Below are positions 23,480 through 36,240 of a stretch of 64,000 bases of DNA, piece by piece. The translations under genes and the position numbers were made by a program. The notes under the pieces were generated by a model. That model ran no database searches. It was given only the letters and a program-made list of their open reading frames with translations, and was not told the DNA's origin. The first letter of the stretch is position 1. Every line of letters starts with the position of its first letter. The DNA comes from Cycas panzhihuaensis (taxonomy: Eukaryota > Cycadophyta), in the NCBI GenBank assembly GCA_023213395.1, contig CM041465.1:36029741-36093740 (forward strand), written 5' to 3'.

Positions 23480-26400
23480 ACAACCAACCCAATGATTAGC
23501 TTTGTTGTTGCACTCAATCCCAATCCTCCTCAATCAGTCTCATTAGTTCCTCTAAAATATCCTCTCTCCAAACATAAGCCCTTCTATGGTTAACCCCCCA
23601 GTTAGCTAATCTATCCATCGCTTTATTATGTCTCTATAGGTATGCTTCAAGTGGTAGTCCTCAAGTCCTACCAGATCTTCTTGAGTATCCTTAATCATAT
23701 CTTGAGTTCTCCAATCTGGCATAGATGTACCTTTGAGAAGGTTGATCACATTATGTGAGTCCCCTTCTAAGATCAACTTGCTTTGGCCCCCTTATATAAC
23801 CATATTTACAACTTTCATCATAGCTTCCATCTCAGCCCTATGGTTTGTATGGTGACTAGAGTACTCAGTAAAAGCTCATATGACCTTCCCTTTTGCATCT
23901 CTGTAGATACCCCCTCTCCCCAAAAAAACGATTCCCCTAGGTTACCTTTTCAAACGCTATTAAAGTTAACCTTTACCCAAGGGTCTTCTAAAGGAAACCA
24001 AAAATAGCTTCTTTTATGATCCATCTGGATCCTTGGGGTTATCCCCCACTTTTTCAAAATAGAGTTTTCTTTTGGCAACATTCGCTTATCCATTTTAGAC
24101 TTAACATTCTCCCCCATCTTTGAAGTGATGATGCTAAAAATTCTAGTCTCATCCATATAATTATCTTGGAATAAACTCCTATTCCTCTCCTTCCATAGAT
24201 TCCATATCATTAGTGGAAGGGAGGCTTTCCATATGCTTGATAAACATCTACTTCTAAATGGGCTACTCCAAGATGACCATTGATTCATTAGATTTTTTGA
24301 AGAAACCTAGTAGACCTCAAAGAGTTCCATTATTAACCTCCACACCCCCTAGAAAAATTGCAATGGAGGAAAATATGATATATTGCCTCCTCCTCACTGC
24401 AATAGAGAATACACCTATTCGGCATCATAAATCCCCTCTTCCCAAGGTTGTCTACTGTGAGGATTTTATTCTTTAAATATATCCACCAGAACACCATAAT
24501 CGTTGGGATCAGGTCTAGTTTCTAACCCCTTCTAAAAGTGAGGACCTTTTATCTTCCCTTTCGAGGCACAAGAAGTGATATCCCCGTTTGACTGAGTAAT
24601 CCCCAAATTGGGATGAGGGCCATACCATAGAGTCTGCTACCCCTCTTTTTCAGATATAATGCTTATAATTTCCTTAGTTAAGGCTTCTGACCTTTCTTGG
24701 ACTGCTTCCTCCCCCTGAAGATCCTTAAAGCTTCTCTATTTTCTCTTAGCCCCACCCCCCCACTCCAATAATCCTTCACATAAGTCCTATAAATTCTCTT
24801 GCATAAGGGCTGCAAGGGGGCTAAATCCTCCCTTTTGCTTAACTTATCATCTCCACACCAAACATCCTCTCAAAATCTTATGGTTCTCCCATCTCCTAGC
24901 TTCTAATGAACTCCAGCTTTTAGTATACTTTTAGACTTTAAGATGCTCCTCCAGATGGTAGATCCACAGGAGGGGAGCAAGTTCTCATTTAGAAAATGGT
25001 GGCCTTAGATATACTTATGAGAAAGAATCTTGTCCCACATGCCACCTTCCCCTTTGACCAAACACCAACTGATCTTTGCCATAAGAGTATTATTAAATAA
25101 TGGCATCTGTTTAAGGTTGAGTTTGCTTGCCCATTTTAGACAACACACCTTCTTCCAACTTACCAAATGAATTCTATCTTTCTCTTTCATCCCTGACCAG
25201 AGGAATCTCTTTTGGATAGACTCCAGTACCTCTATCACCTGTACTGGTAATTTGAATATCGACATCTAATAAACAAGAATACTCTAGAGAGATGTAGCCA
25301 CCAATTGTAGTTTTCTAGCTTGACTAAGAAGAGCTCCCTTCCAACTAGCCAATTTCCTTTGAATCTAGTCTATAATAGGATCCCATATTTCCTTTATCAT
25401 TCTACCCACAAATAATGGCATTCCAAGGTATGTGGATAATAGCTTCCATATCGACATCTCTAGAATTTTGCTAACCCTTCTTTAGGTACTCTCTACCATG
25501 TTGATCAAGAACACACTGCTTTTATTGAAATTTATCTTTTGGTTAGTGGCATGCTTAAACCATTCCAAACCTTCTTTGAGGGTGCGGGCTTGCCCCAGGG
25601 TCACCTTACCTAAGAAAATATTATCGTCTACAAACTGATGATGTATCACGTTATCGATACCTGAGGTAAGATTTAGTCCAATGCTTACCCCACATCTCCT
25701 TGTCTCCTTTGTGGTCTTACCTAGCATTTATACCATAGTTATAAACAAATAGGGGGATAGTAGATCCCTTTACCTCAGACCTCTAAACCCTAGGAAAAAT
25801 CTCAAAGATTTGTCATTAATAATAACAGAATAGTAGGGATTTGAGATGCATAATTTCATCCATTCTCTCAAAGTATTTCCAAAACCAAAAGCTTCCATGC
25901 ACTCTATAAGGCATTGCTATGAAACTCTATCATAGGCTTTTAATAGATCAATTTTAATTAACATACTAGGCTCCTTTCTCTAGTTAGGCAAGTGGAGCAT
26001 TTCATGGACAACTATGATACCATCCATGAATTATCTTCCTTGTATAAAACCATCCTGATTCTTAGAGATGATCCTAAGGAGGCTTTTATTTAATCTGTTA
26101 GCTAGGACTTTTGTCAAAATCTTATACTTAACATTACAAAGACTTATGGAGTAAAAATCCTCTAGCCTTCTTGCTCCCTCCTTCTTTGGAATCAACACTA
26201 AAAATATTACTTACCATTCTCCTAAAAGCTTTTGATTCCTTTGGAACTCATGTAAGGCCTCCAACAAGTCCCCTTTTATTATATCCCAAAAGTCCTAGAA
26301 AAAGCCTGGATGAAAGCCATCATGTCTTGGAGTTTTCTCCCTCTTCATGCCAAGCACTGTTTCTTTTAGTTCCTCCTAGGTGAGAGGGGCTTCTAACTTC

Positions 26401-27720
26401 TTATTTTGGCCTACCTTAACCAATTCAGGGATTGATCTCAGAAAAACCTTCCTAGCATCCCTGTCTATACATCTTGGTTCTTCAAAGAGGTCTAAAATAT
26501 ATTAAATAGTAATGTCCTTTAATTCTTCTAATCTATTTACTTCCTCCCCATCTTTCCTTTGGAGGCTACTTATTCTATTACTAGATCTATGCTTCACCAT
26601 TGTCATATGGAAAAATTTAGTGTTCTTGTCTCCCTTAGCTAACCAAATAGCCCTAGATTTCTATCTCCAATGGACCTCCTCCCTACTTAGGGTCTCCTCC
26701 AAGTCCTTAACTAGATCTCTCTCCTCTTTATCTAGCTCCTTGATTCTGCCTTCCTCTTAAATCTTATCTTCAGCAACTTTCAGATCCCTTAATATTGGTC
26801 CTTAACTATAAATATATTTTGGAAGACTTCTTTATTCCATCTTTTCACTTCCCTCTTAATCCAATCTAGCTTCCTTGAGAATCCATACATTGCATGACCT
26901 TAAATAGGGACTTTCCACCATTCCCCAATAAGCTCCTTAAAATGTGGGTGTCTAGTGCATATCATCTTAAATGTAAAAGGGGAACCCTTGTGCTTCTTAG
27001 AGTCAATAAACACAAGTTGGAGAGGATAATGATTTGATAATATTTTCAGGAGCACTTCTAGGTAAAAATCATTGTAACTGATAGACCACTCATAGTTAAG
27101 CATCACTCTATTAAGCTTCACTTGGATATGCAGATTACCCATTCTTCTGTTTGACCAAGTAAAGTTCACTCCTCTTATGGGGATGTCCACTGGCCCACCC
27201 CTTTGCATAAAGCTATTGAGGTCCTTCATGCTGCTCATCCAACTCTCTTGGCCCCCTCTCTTTTCGCTAGGTCTAAGGGATGTGTTTAAGTCACCTGCCA
27301 CTAGCCAGGGTGTAGCATAGTCTCTATGCTCTACCAAAATCGTTTCCCAGAGGGATCTTCTTCCCTCTGGCTGATTTAGTACATAAATATTTATTGCTAG
27401 CCATTTTGCATTTGTCCTCCTACATGTAAACCATATAGAGATATAGAAACCTCCTATTTTGAAGACTTCCCCTATCCAATCTAATGGGTTCCAGAATACC
27501 ATCAAACCCCTTGCACCTTAACTACTATCTACAACCTCCATTTTGGATTTTTTCCATACTTTTTCTTTTACCCTAATACTATTACCTTTATTTAGCTTGG
27601 TTTCCTGCAAAAAAAATTAAGTCTAGTCATTCTCTTGACTTTAACTCCTTTAGCACTCTCTGCTTCAAAGGAACATTTACCTGCTCTAATATCCTAGGAG
27701 ATTAGCTTCATCTTTTTCTT
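23480..27720 (-). pseudogene. LINE-2 ORF2: endonuclease-reverse transcriptase-RNase H
   Basis: The domain order is as in LINE-1. The endonuclease (about 27720-26900) retains W-L-A-I-N-I-Y, G-D-L-N (usual G-D-F-N) and T-W-S-N. The usual R-S-D-H has become L-S-N-H near 27050, losing a catalytic-site residue. The RT (about 26400-25480) retains H-H-Q-F-V-D-D-N-I-F-L-G. The plant-L1 middle region (25265-25005) has F-L-W-S-G and L-V-S-W-K-K-V-C. The RNase H and the region before it (24288-23500) are broken. At least two frame changes and many stops show it is inactive. Confidence 0.8.
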
Positions 27721-27728
27721 ATAGGTTT

Positions 27729-28976
27729 CTAGATCTTCCCTAGCTCCTCTCTATGCACTTCATGACGCTCATCTTTGGGTCTTAATCTTGGCCCTTCCAT
27801 GAAGCCATCCTTTAGAGTCATTTGGTTTCCTTGATCTACTTGGAGTGTCGCTTCCCTCTCTCTAAGAATCTTAAGAGGGGGTCTACCCACTCTTCTTTCT
27901 GACCTAATGTCCATTATTTTCTTATTTCTATCATCCTTTTTCTCCTCCCAGGTGAATCTCCCTTTGCTTATCTCCTCCTTTTCCTACTTCCCTAGTGATT
28001 CCAATTTCTCTATCAGGTTAGCATCCTCTTGATTCTCCCTGGGGGGGGTCTACCTTCCCCACCTCCTTATCAATCTCCTAGACCTCTTCACCCTCTACCA
28101 TTAGGGTGTCCTCCAGGCTGAGTTAAAATCTATCTTATCCACCATTAGAGTTAGATTAATGGGTCTGTCTTAAGTCTCCTCCTCCTAAGGAATTTCCCGA
28201 GGGATGTCATTCCCCTCTTGGCTCTCCTCCCCTTCTTTACTAATCCTTGGTCATTTCTAGGGTAGATGGCCCATCCTTCTGCATGCCAAGCACTTGAAGT
28301 TTTCCACTTCATAAACTAAAGGTTGGTCCCTACTCTAGTCCTCTGTATCAATCTATACATTCTCAAGAAGTGGTTTGTCAATTCTTACCATGATGTAGAA
28401 CTTAATATTTATTAGCCTACTCCTATTCCTAGTGGCCGAATAAATGGCCTAAAGAGGTCCAATTGATTTTTCCAAACCTCTAATAACTTCCATGTTCTAC
28501 AGTTATAGGGGGAGACCAGGTAACTGAATCTAGACTAGATCTTATTTTACTATGGCTACTGATAGATCAAAATCTCTATGCCACTTCTCTAAAAGAAGAG
28601 CCTTCCTCCCTAACATATAGGGTGCTTTCAATAAGATATTAACCATATCTTCTTGAGATATGAATTTGAATAATACACATCCCTTTGGTAGGGCCATTAC
28701 TGCAACTAGACTGCTAATCCTCTATCTACTCCTAGCCTAGCTCCTTATAATATCCAAACTAGGCTTGGGCCCAGAGAATCTACTAATTAGGTAATTATCC
28801 CAAAATTTATTCATTTTTTACACCAGCTTCTTAGGAACTTGTAGTCTAATTTTGTCATTTTGGGTTACTGGGATTATGTCAAAAGTTTCATCCTCACCTG
28901 ATTTGAGGACCTCTGAATAGGATCTCCTTAAAGGAGGGTTCAAAGATTAGTTTGTAGGTATTGGTTCCTTATCCAT
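27729..28976 (-). pseudogene. LINE-2 ORF1: DUF4283/CCHC protein
   Basis: The ATG at 28976 gives M-D-K-E-P and then a stop at codon 10. DUF4283 at about 28720-28510 keeps G-C-V-L-F-K-F, G-R-K-A-L-L-L-E-K-W-H-R-D-F-D and W-I-Q-L-P-G-L-P-L. The knuckle at about 28305-28245 is C-L-A-C-R-R-M-G-H-L-P, followed by a stop, so its last Cys is lost. The C-terminal part at 27914-27729 (V-G-R-P-P...V-D-Q-G-N-Q) matches LINE-1. It is broken by several nonsense codons. Confidence 0.8.
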
Positions 28977-29223
28977 TTCAATGATTCAACCTTAAAAATA
29001 ACCTTAGAATAACAATAAAATAACATGCATAGAGTAGAAATCAAAGGTCAGAGTTCTCACCCATAAAATCATTCCTTCGATCTGTTGATTTCTAGTCTCC
29101 TATACCCAGAGAGTTTCCTCCAGCCCGTGAAGACCTTTGATATACCTTACTTCCATCCACCAAGTGTACAACAATCTCTTTAGATAGTTATCTCCTCTCT
29201 GTCTCTAATCTATAGCATCACGT
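28977..29223 (-). other. LINE-2 5' region, part next to ORF1
   Basis: Non-coding, upstream of ORF1 in the LINE orientation. It ends in CACGT (29219-29223), the left target duplication of gypsy-1. Confidence 0.7.
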
Positions 29224-31810
29224 TGTTTCCCGGCTTCCGGGAATGGATACGGAATCACCGACTCAGGTAAGTGCAGGTATGTTTTCCGCATTTCCATCTC
29301 TTTCTTTTAATGAGTATTTGATTGCATGTCTGCATGTGTGTGGCTTGTGGGTGACCTTGCCGTTGTCCATACTTATTTTTAGCCTATGACGACTATAGCA
29401 GGGGCACACTCCTAGCGAGTGTGGCACCACAGTGACCATATTACTTCACTTGTCGCCCTCCTCGCTCCTGGATCCACTAAGTTTACGCCACCTCCACCCG
29501 TGTGATGACTCATCATCGTCTGGTTAACTTGCCACCCCACTCGAGCCCTATTTTTGCTCCCTTGGACCCGTTTGTTGGCATGTTTACCCCCGGGTAAGTG
29601 TTCTAGCTTCCCATTAGTCCTTTCGATCATCTGCCCCCAACCTAGACTAGTTGGTGGGCCCCATTTTTGGCTCTAGGTGCGTACCGCCAGATTTTTCGCG
29701 GTACCGCTGGAATATCCGCGGTACCGCGAAATTCCTGGCGGTACGACTGTCTCAGGTTGTTTTTAAAAATCCGCCGTGGCAATTTCGCATTTATTGCGAA
29801 ACTACCACGTGGCTCGCGCCTTATTTCTCTTCTAGCCGCGCCCTAATCGCACGCTTTAGGGTTTTGTTTGAGTACTTAAGCCCTTTTTGACTCATTTTCA
29901 GGGATTCTTTGGCTCACTTTTGGATTTGCTCTCAAGGAAACATCATCACCTTTCTGCTCTTCTCTGTTATTACTGCTGCTCTTGGACCAGCGTCCCTCCT
30001 TCAGCACCCAGCTCTCCTTTGGTGTGGCTGAGACATTCTTCCGACCCACAAACACCTTGGAGGGCCTCTTTGGAGTGTTTTCAGTTGATCTTTACTCGAG
30101 CGGTCCATAAGTGCTCCCAAGTGCGGTGTTTCCTCTCACATCTCCTTAGCGAGGTCTCAAACTGCTTGTGCTTGAATCTGGTGATTTCTCGGCCCTCTCC
30201 CGTATTCTTTGGCTGAGGCATACTCCTTGCCTCCCCTACTCAGGTACTCTTGGTTTTTACATTGCTTGTTGTGATATTCATGCTCAGTCTAGCTTGCTCT
30301 TTGATTGATCTTGTAAGTTGGTTTTCCTCCCTTTTGTGGGCTGTTATACCACTCTTTCTGTGCTTCTTGCCTACGTTTCCTACTCAAGACAGCGGCGTTG
30401 AGGGGTGGCATAGGTTTTGGAGAGGAGCCGAGTGGATTCCGTACCACCTTCCACGCTCCCTAAGAGGCTCTAAGCCCTCCAAAGCCTCCCTCTCGCCTCG
30501 TGCTGCCCTTGGCTTGCAAACAAGGGTTTGAAGGCCTCCTTTTGGTCGCCCAAACTAGGGCTGTCACAAGTTGTAGCGCTGATTTGGGGCCTTTTGCTCA
30601 GGTTTGGGCATCACTCATAAGTCCCAACCGCTGGTTTTTGCTTCACCTTTTCTTCCCAGTCACTCGGTTTGCTCCTCATAGCATCCCGGTTCGCCGTGGG
30701 TTTCCTTGGGCCTCTCCTTGCCATTTTTGCTGCCGTTTTCCAGCCCTTGCTCTTGACTTTCTCCTCGCTGCCTTGTGGCTCTTGAGGGGAGGTTAAGGCA
30801 CCATTTGCGGGAGGTAGGCCACTCAGGAACTTCTAGATCATTTGCTTTCGCCTTGGTCACTCTTTCTTCGGTATTTTCTTTGTTGGATTGGCACTAACGC
30901 ATGTATGTTTAGGTTTATATTTATCACTTGAGCATATATTATTAGATCTTTGTGTTGCATGTTAGTGCTCTTCCCCCGGGAAGGGAGAGATCGCCTTTGC
31001 TTGCAGGTATTCGGGGGAGCGTGGAGGATACCACCCGTTAGCTTCGTTACCAGTAAGTACCTTTGTGTTTGTTATATTTTTCGTGTTGTTTCGCTTATTA
31101 GTTGGCGCTTCTTTTCTTTCTTGGCATCGCATTTGATTTTCCGGGGAAGGTAAGGAAGCCCCTCTTTTCTACCCGCCGCAACGTCTTACATCCAGCAGCG
31201 TGGGCGGTTTAGTGCTCCTCGAGAAGGCTTCTTAAATCACGCCGCCCTCGGTCCGGTGCACGTTCTGCTCCACTTTGCTACCTCCTTTTTGCCTTTTATT
31301 TTTCCTGTTGTAGTTAGCACATTGAACGATAACATGAGAAATTTCGGTGTCGTGTTTGGTTACATTTCATTTACTTTGTTATACACATCTTTACTTTTAC
31401 TGTCTATAGGAAAGGTTGTAGGAACTCTCTTTCTCCACCTTTCTCCTCTTCTCCCCAACCACACAAGTGCCTTGCTTCTCGCATCACTTGTGTATCCGGT
31501 TAGGTTGTGTAAGCTTACTCTTGACTCTGTCCCTTTGGATTTCCTCTTCCCCCTTCTGGCCACCCAAGGGTGGGAGGGTCCTGCCCCTAGGTCAACCCAG
31601 GTTTGCCCTACGCACCTTCACCTCTTGCTCAAAGCGGTGAAGGGTCACCTGATAGTAGCCATACTCCATTGTAGATCCCGAACTCGCGCTCGGGCGCACG
31701 GGGCGCTCTGCGTGATAGTTACTCACCTTTTAGGTTCCACCTTCTATCATTTCACCACTCACTCTCCCCCACACCTATCAGTTAGGTAGTTATCCGTGCA
31801 GTAGCGTCCA
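29224..31810 (+). repeat. Gypsy-1 5' LTR
   Basis: It starts TGTTTCCCGG and ends GCGTCCA directly before the PBS. It aligns with 38654-41244 over its full length with high similarity, except for a patch at about 29680-29745 where the two LTRs do not match. Short open frames in it recur in the other LTR only because the LTRs are copies. Confidence 0.93.
29681..29744. repeat. Long hairpin in the gypsy-1 5' LTR
   Basis: Arms at 29681-29707 and 29718-29744 pair at 24 of 27 positions around a 10-base loop. Each arm contains GCGGTACCGC or its equivalent. The corresponding patch of the 3' LTR (about 39105-39175) does not contain this hairpin, although both flanks align well. Confidence 0.85.
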
Positions 31811-31811
31811 C

Positions 31812-31831
31812 TGGCGACCATCTTGAGGGCC
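31812..31831 (+). other. Gypsy-1 primer-binding site
   Basis: TGGCGACCATCTTGAGGGCC, one base after the 5' LTR. Gypsy-2 has TGGCGACCATACTAGGGAC in the same place. It is similar to the Arg-tRNA-type PBS described for Ogre/Tat elements; the tRNA assignment is from memory of that family. Confidence 0.75.
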
Positions 31832-31989
31832 CTTGTAAGTGAGCTAGTTTCACTCTCTTCGGTTGGTTTCACTACTCTTGTGTGATCCTTTTTATACCTA
31901 TCTCGATCTCCACGTTGGGCAGCCCCCAACGCGTGTGTTTTACCGCTCTTTCTCTTTTCCTAACATTGTCGGTTGACCTTGCATGTGAC

Positions 31990-34510
31990 GTTTTTCTCGT
32001 CATTTGCGCGGTCTACCTCCTTTGTTAGAAGATCCCGAGTATCGCCTTCTTCCTTCGTCAGATTCCGATCTGACTATGGAGGGACAATCTTCCGATTGGA
32101 CCTACCACACTTCAACCTTGGAAACCCATGCCTTTCCTTCTGCTATTCCCAGGTCCACCCAAGTAGGTGACGACCCCCTTTATTACCCAAATGACCAACA
32201 CCTTTCACTTGGTACCCATACTTCTACCCATGCCGTGGAAGGATCCGTTCCTCTCGAGGCTTGCCACATAGTTGGCGACTCTTATGAGGAGAATTCCGAG
32301 GAACCTACTTTGTTCGAGGTTCCGATCACCTCTTACGAGTATGTAGGGACTCCTCCTGCTGACGTAGTTGAAGCTCTTAATGAGTGTCGCATGGCTGCGC
32401 TTGCAACCGCGTCCCGGATGGCTTGAGGATGCCCTTCATGGAGGAGCCTCTTCCTCTTCCGCTCCTCCCCCTCATGCTTCATTCTCATCCACTCTTCCTT
32501 CGACAACAAATCCCTTCATGCCTACACGTGCGTCCCACTCGTGTCCCATTCCTCTGATGGGGGCACGTGTTGCACCTTAGATTTTTCATCAAGGTCCTAA
32601 TGCCTTAGGATCTTCTCATTGTGTGTCTTTCCCTCAGCGAAGGTTAACATACCGTTCTAGTCAAACTAATGTGCCATCCCTAATGTGGCACATCTTAGTC
32701 CCTAGTAGGCACTGGTCCTGCTAGCCTTCCAATCACTAGTTATGTGGGACCCACTCCCACGCATCCTCCAACTTCGGCCGTTGGTGCTTCCTTCTATGCT
32801 CCCCATGATATACTTCTCAACCTTGGGGGTAGGGTAGAGGCTATCTTCCGTTATGGGGTGGATCTACTACACCCATATGGGTAGCTCCACCTACAGTGGT
32901 CCATATGGGCAAAACCGATTCCACATCCCTCTTGCCTATCTTCCAGCGCAATCCCATCAGTTATGCCTTGAGGGCAGGCTCCCTTCAGGTGCCTATCCCC
33001 ACGCCTCTTTCCGGAGGCGTTGCCTCGAGGAGGGATGGGTGTTCCACCCCATCGCTCACATGCATTACCTGCCGACATTCATTGATCCTACGGTTCGAGC
33101 AAGGCGCGCCTTCATGGACTTTAGGTCAACTCCTCTTTCGGTTGGCGTTGTGAACCAACTTGCGCCTCACCCCCACAAGTTCCTAGATTTGATGGGACTT
33201 CGTCCAGACCCGTGAGCATGTCCGTAGTTTTTCTATGGCATGCATCAATTACTGGGCTTACAACCACATTTTAATGAAATTATTCCTGCGATCCTTGCAG
33301 GGCGACGCCCTCAAGTGGTTCTGTCGTCTCCCTGCCTATTCCATCCATTCATTCCAGCAATTGGTGGACGAGTTCATCAACTATTTTGATGTAGCTCGTC
33401 CATTCGAGAGCGGAATGAAGTCCCTTCTTTCGCTCAAACAAGGTCACGATGAGATGAATCGTGACTTTGTGTAGCGATTCCACGACTTGCTTCACTCCAC
33501 TAAGGCAACATTGCAGGAGGCTGAGCGAGACCTTCGTCAATGCGCTCGTCCGAAGTCACGTAGAAGTCCTCGAGATAGGCGACTACATGTGACTCGCGAT
33601 CGCTAAGTGTTTGGCGTTGGAGGCTATTGAGATCAATGGGTCTCGAAACCTCTCAAGCCCTCACAGCGCCATGAGGCACCACCCCTACCGAGGATACCAA
33701 AATTTCCCAGCAGGCTCGGTCTTCCTCTCATCCTACGAGAGGACCTTAGACCCTCTCACATCATTGCTCCTCGTTTGAGCATACGATGAAGGAACTCAAG
33801 CTCTAAGCTCCTTCATCCCCTACATCAAATAAACAAGTCCAACAAACTACCCAAGCTCCTCTTCCCAGGAATTGAAACGCCCAGTCCTCTCGGCGAGAAG
33901 GTCAGGCCCTCGCTTGAGAAGAAGTGTACTCCATTCATGGGGATTGTTTCCATGACGATTCGGCGTTGTAGGGCCCGGCATCGAAGGATGCCCTCGATCA
34001 CGATTCTTCTCCCAAGCAGGCCTCAAGGCCTAATTTGGATCGGCCGGTTCACAAGGATCCGTTCCTAAACACGGAGCGATCGCAATACCAAACCAAGAAC
34101 AAGCTGGCGGGGAGATCACGATCCCGTCCTTCCGCGATAAAGGGAAGGGCGCTCGAACTTCGTCTTCCTCTTCTCGTTCTCTAGGCTGCGCGCACCATCG
34201 CCTTCATGACCCGGAGCAGGGGAAGAAGGTGATCCAGTTCTTGAAGCAACTCCCACTTTTGCCCTTACGATCTCAAGCTAAGGAAGTGGCGGGAGCTTCT
34301 TGTTCTTCCACTCCTTGGCCCTCTTAGGAGACCCTTCCTCCGGAAGTCCCTCTCTTTCCCAAGGCTATTCCTGTATGCCCAGGTCGTTACGATTTCTGAA
34401 GGGCACTTACCCAACCTACTGGGAAGGGTAAGCCTTTCTCCGTCATGGATGAGCTCCATACGGTCGTTGCAGGAATGTCCTTGATGCACGTTCTGAGGAG
34501 TTGTCGGCGT
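31990..34510 (+). pseudogene. Gypsy-1 gag, decayed
   Basis: The N-terminal part (32004-32426) aligns with gypsy-2 gag (P-P-L-L, D-D-x-x-Y-Y-P, P-P-A-x-V-V-E-A-L-N). The Ty3 gag core at 33235-33474 has M-A-C-I-N-Y-W-A-Y, L-Q-G-D-A-L-K-W-F and F-x-Q-L-V-D-E-F, then L-K-Q-G-H-D-E. It has a frame change between these parts and many stops after 33474. A zinc knuckle like that of gypsy-2 cannot be read confidently. Confidence 0.75.
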
Positions 34511-36043
34511 GAGCCCTCCTCCTGGAAGCTTTAGGATCAAGTGATGCACCTGTCCACGCTTTGTGTGTCGCCCAAGGTAGTGGACCCATTATTTCCTTTG
34601 ATTCTAAGGATCTTCCTCCTACCGGTGAAAGGGAACGTCAGTGGAACTTCCCATTCACCATCACCATCGATATGCCCGATTGCACTCTTCGAAGGACTGT
34701 TGTCGACAACCGTTCTTCTGTTAATGCCATGCCCTTGCGTGTCATGCAAGAGCTTGGTATCTCTGCCTTGGAACTCGTTCCATGGCGATGCCAAGGTTAT
34801 GACGGTAGCGAGAAGACCCCTCTGGGATCTATCGCGATTCCGCTCACCCTTGAGGGCAAGACTGTTCTTGCCGACGTTGTAGTCCTCGACGTTGACGTAG
34901 ATTACAACCTCCTCCTAGGTCGTCCATGGCTCGATCAAACGGGAGTTATGTGCTTGACTCTTTGGGGACAACTTAAATTCGTCCATGACGAACGAATGAG
35001 AGTGATTCCCCACGAACGCCCTTTTACCAAACAAACTCGCTCTACCAGTTCGGCAAACCAAGGTTCATCTACTTATGCCTCAGCTTCCTCTATTGGTATA
35101 CCTAATCCGTCCGAAGAAGACCCCGCATCTTCTCCCCCTAGTCTCACGTGATTTGCCCCTATTGGCGTTGGGAGTTACGGGTACCTTGCTTCGTTTAGTG
35201 ACGATGAGTCACTCGATGAAGATAAGGATTGTCTTCACCCTGTCTCTTTCCTCTGCGCCAGTAGGTCGCACTTGCCTTATTCTAGGTCCCCATCTAGAAC
35301 CTTTCTCGTTGGTGAGGCTAGCCCCTCGTGCGTGTCACAAATCATCGCTTGTGTTGACCCGCCGATCACCAGTTCCTCTTTTTCATTACCCCCCGTAGGT
35401 AATGGATTTGAGGAATTGCATTTCGCTCCTTCCGAGGAGCCTCTTCTTGGTTTTCCTTCAGATTTCCACGAGGAAGTTGAGCAACCCGACGGTCATCACA
35501 GTCCCGTTGCTCCTACTCCCTCCAGTGTTTCTTCTACTCGAAGTAAGATCATCCATGGGGTGGATTATTTCGAGGATGACAAAGCCCTGCTTGAGCATTT
35601 AGCAGGCCTTATGCCCAACTTGCCTTCTGGTCACCACCGGCTTGGTCATCAGAAGATCCTCGCGATCGGATCCACGCTCGCCGATCCGATCCCGTCTCCT
35701 ATTCCTCCTCCTCCTGTTGATCGTGCCCCTCTCCACTTCAAGGAGGGCAATGCCATGTGCATGGGGGCAACTCAAGACATAGTCTTGGCCTCAGGCAAGG
35801 TCATTAAGGTCAGGTTGGAATGTTCCCCTGATGAGATAAGGGAGTACTCCCTTACATTCGGGGAGTTAGAGGCGTTTTTGCGTGGGATTATCTTGACATG
35901 AAAGGAATCGACCCTCGATTGTCGATCATAACCTCACCACTCTTCACTGGCGCCTTGTGTGCGAGCGATGTCCCCTTCACTGAAGCTCTCCATGCCGTCA
36001 AAATGGAGGTTGAGAGGCTTACGGGCCAGGCTCATTACTTCCA
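34510..36043 (+). pseudogene. Gypsy-1 protease, linker and first part of RT
   Basis: The retropepsin is readable from about 34510: W-N-F-P-F-T-I-T-I-D, then V-V-D-N-R-S-S-V-N-A-M-P at the active site, and D-Y-N-L-L-L-G-R-P-W-L. The third active-site position, usually Gly, is Arg. A linker in the same frame runs to 35898 across an in-frame TGA at 35149-35151, where gypsy-2 has Arg before F-A-P-I-G-V; CGA to TGA is the simplest cause. After a frame change, M-K-G-I-D-P and V-K-M-E-V-E begin the RT, which is cut at about 36043. Confidence 0.8.
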
Positions 36044-36195
36044 TTGACCGTTTGACCAAGTTCAAACCTCGATGGGTTGGTCCTTTCGTCATTATCGAAT
36101 CCCTCGATAATGGTGCCTATAGGATAGCCACCCTGGAAGGGCTCGAATTTGAGAAAGCCGTTAATGGAAAGTTCCTTAAGACGTTTTACGCATGA
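36043..36195 (+). pseudogene. Gypsy-1 integrase C-terminus, fused to RT remnant
   Basis: D-R-L-T-K-F-K-P-R-W-V-G-P-F through K-T-F-Y-A and stop matches the end of gypsy-2 pol (50025-49872). It follows directly on RT sequence (A-R-L-I-T-S-I), so about 2.4 kb spanning the RT core, RNase H and integrase zinc and catalytic domains is deleted relative to gypsy-2. Confidence 0.85.
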
Positions 36196-36240
36196 TCTCT
36201 CGGCGATCCCTTCGCTCTGCTCCGAAATGAGCCTAAACTA

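Larger units (their letters stand above)
23323..29223 (-). mobile_element. LINE-2: L1-type retrotransposon, main part
   Basis: This minus-strand L1 element is of the same family as LINE-1. Its 3' end shows as 13 T at 23324-23336 (the poly(A) tail). ORF2 and ORF1 follow rightwards, and its 5' region is cut at 29223 by gypsy-1 and resumes at 41250. With the 5' remainder it is about 6.2 kb and bounded by 14-bp duplications, so the insertion was probably full length. The coding sequence has many stops and frameshifts. Confidence 0.9.

Noticed and set aside
29250-29280. Consensus splice donor CAGGTAAGT near the start of the gypsy-1 LTR
   Set aside because: The element's transcription start in the LTR is unknown and no matching acceptor could be supported.
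29651-31789. Several plus-strand frames in the gypsy-1 5' LTR, with near copies at 39311-41033
   Set aside because: They recur only because the LTRs are copies of each other. They match no known domain and differ in frame by small indels between the two LTRs.
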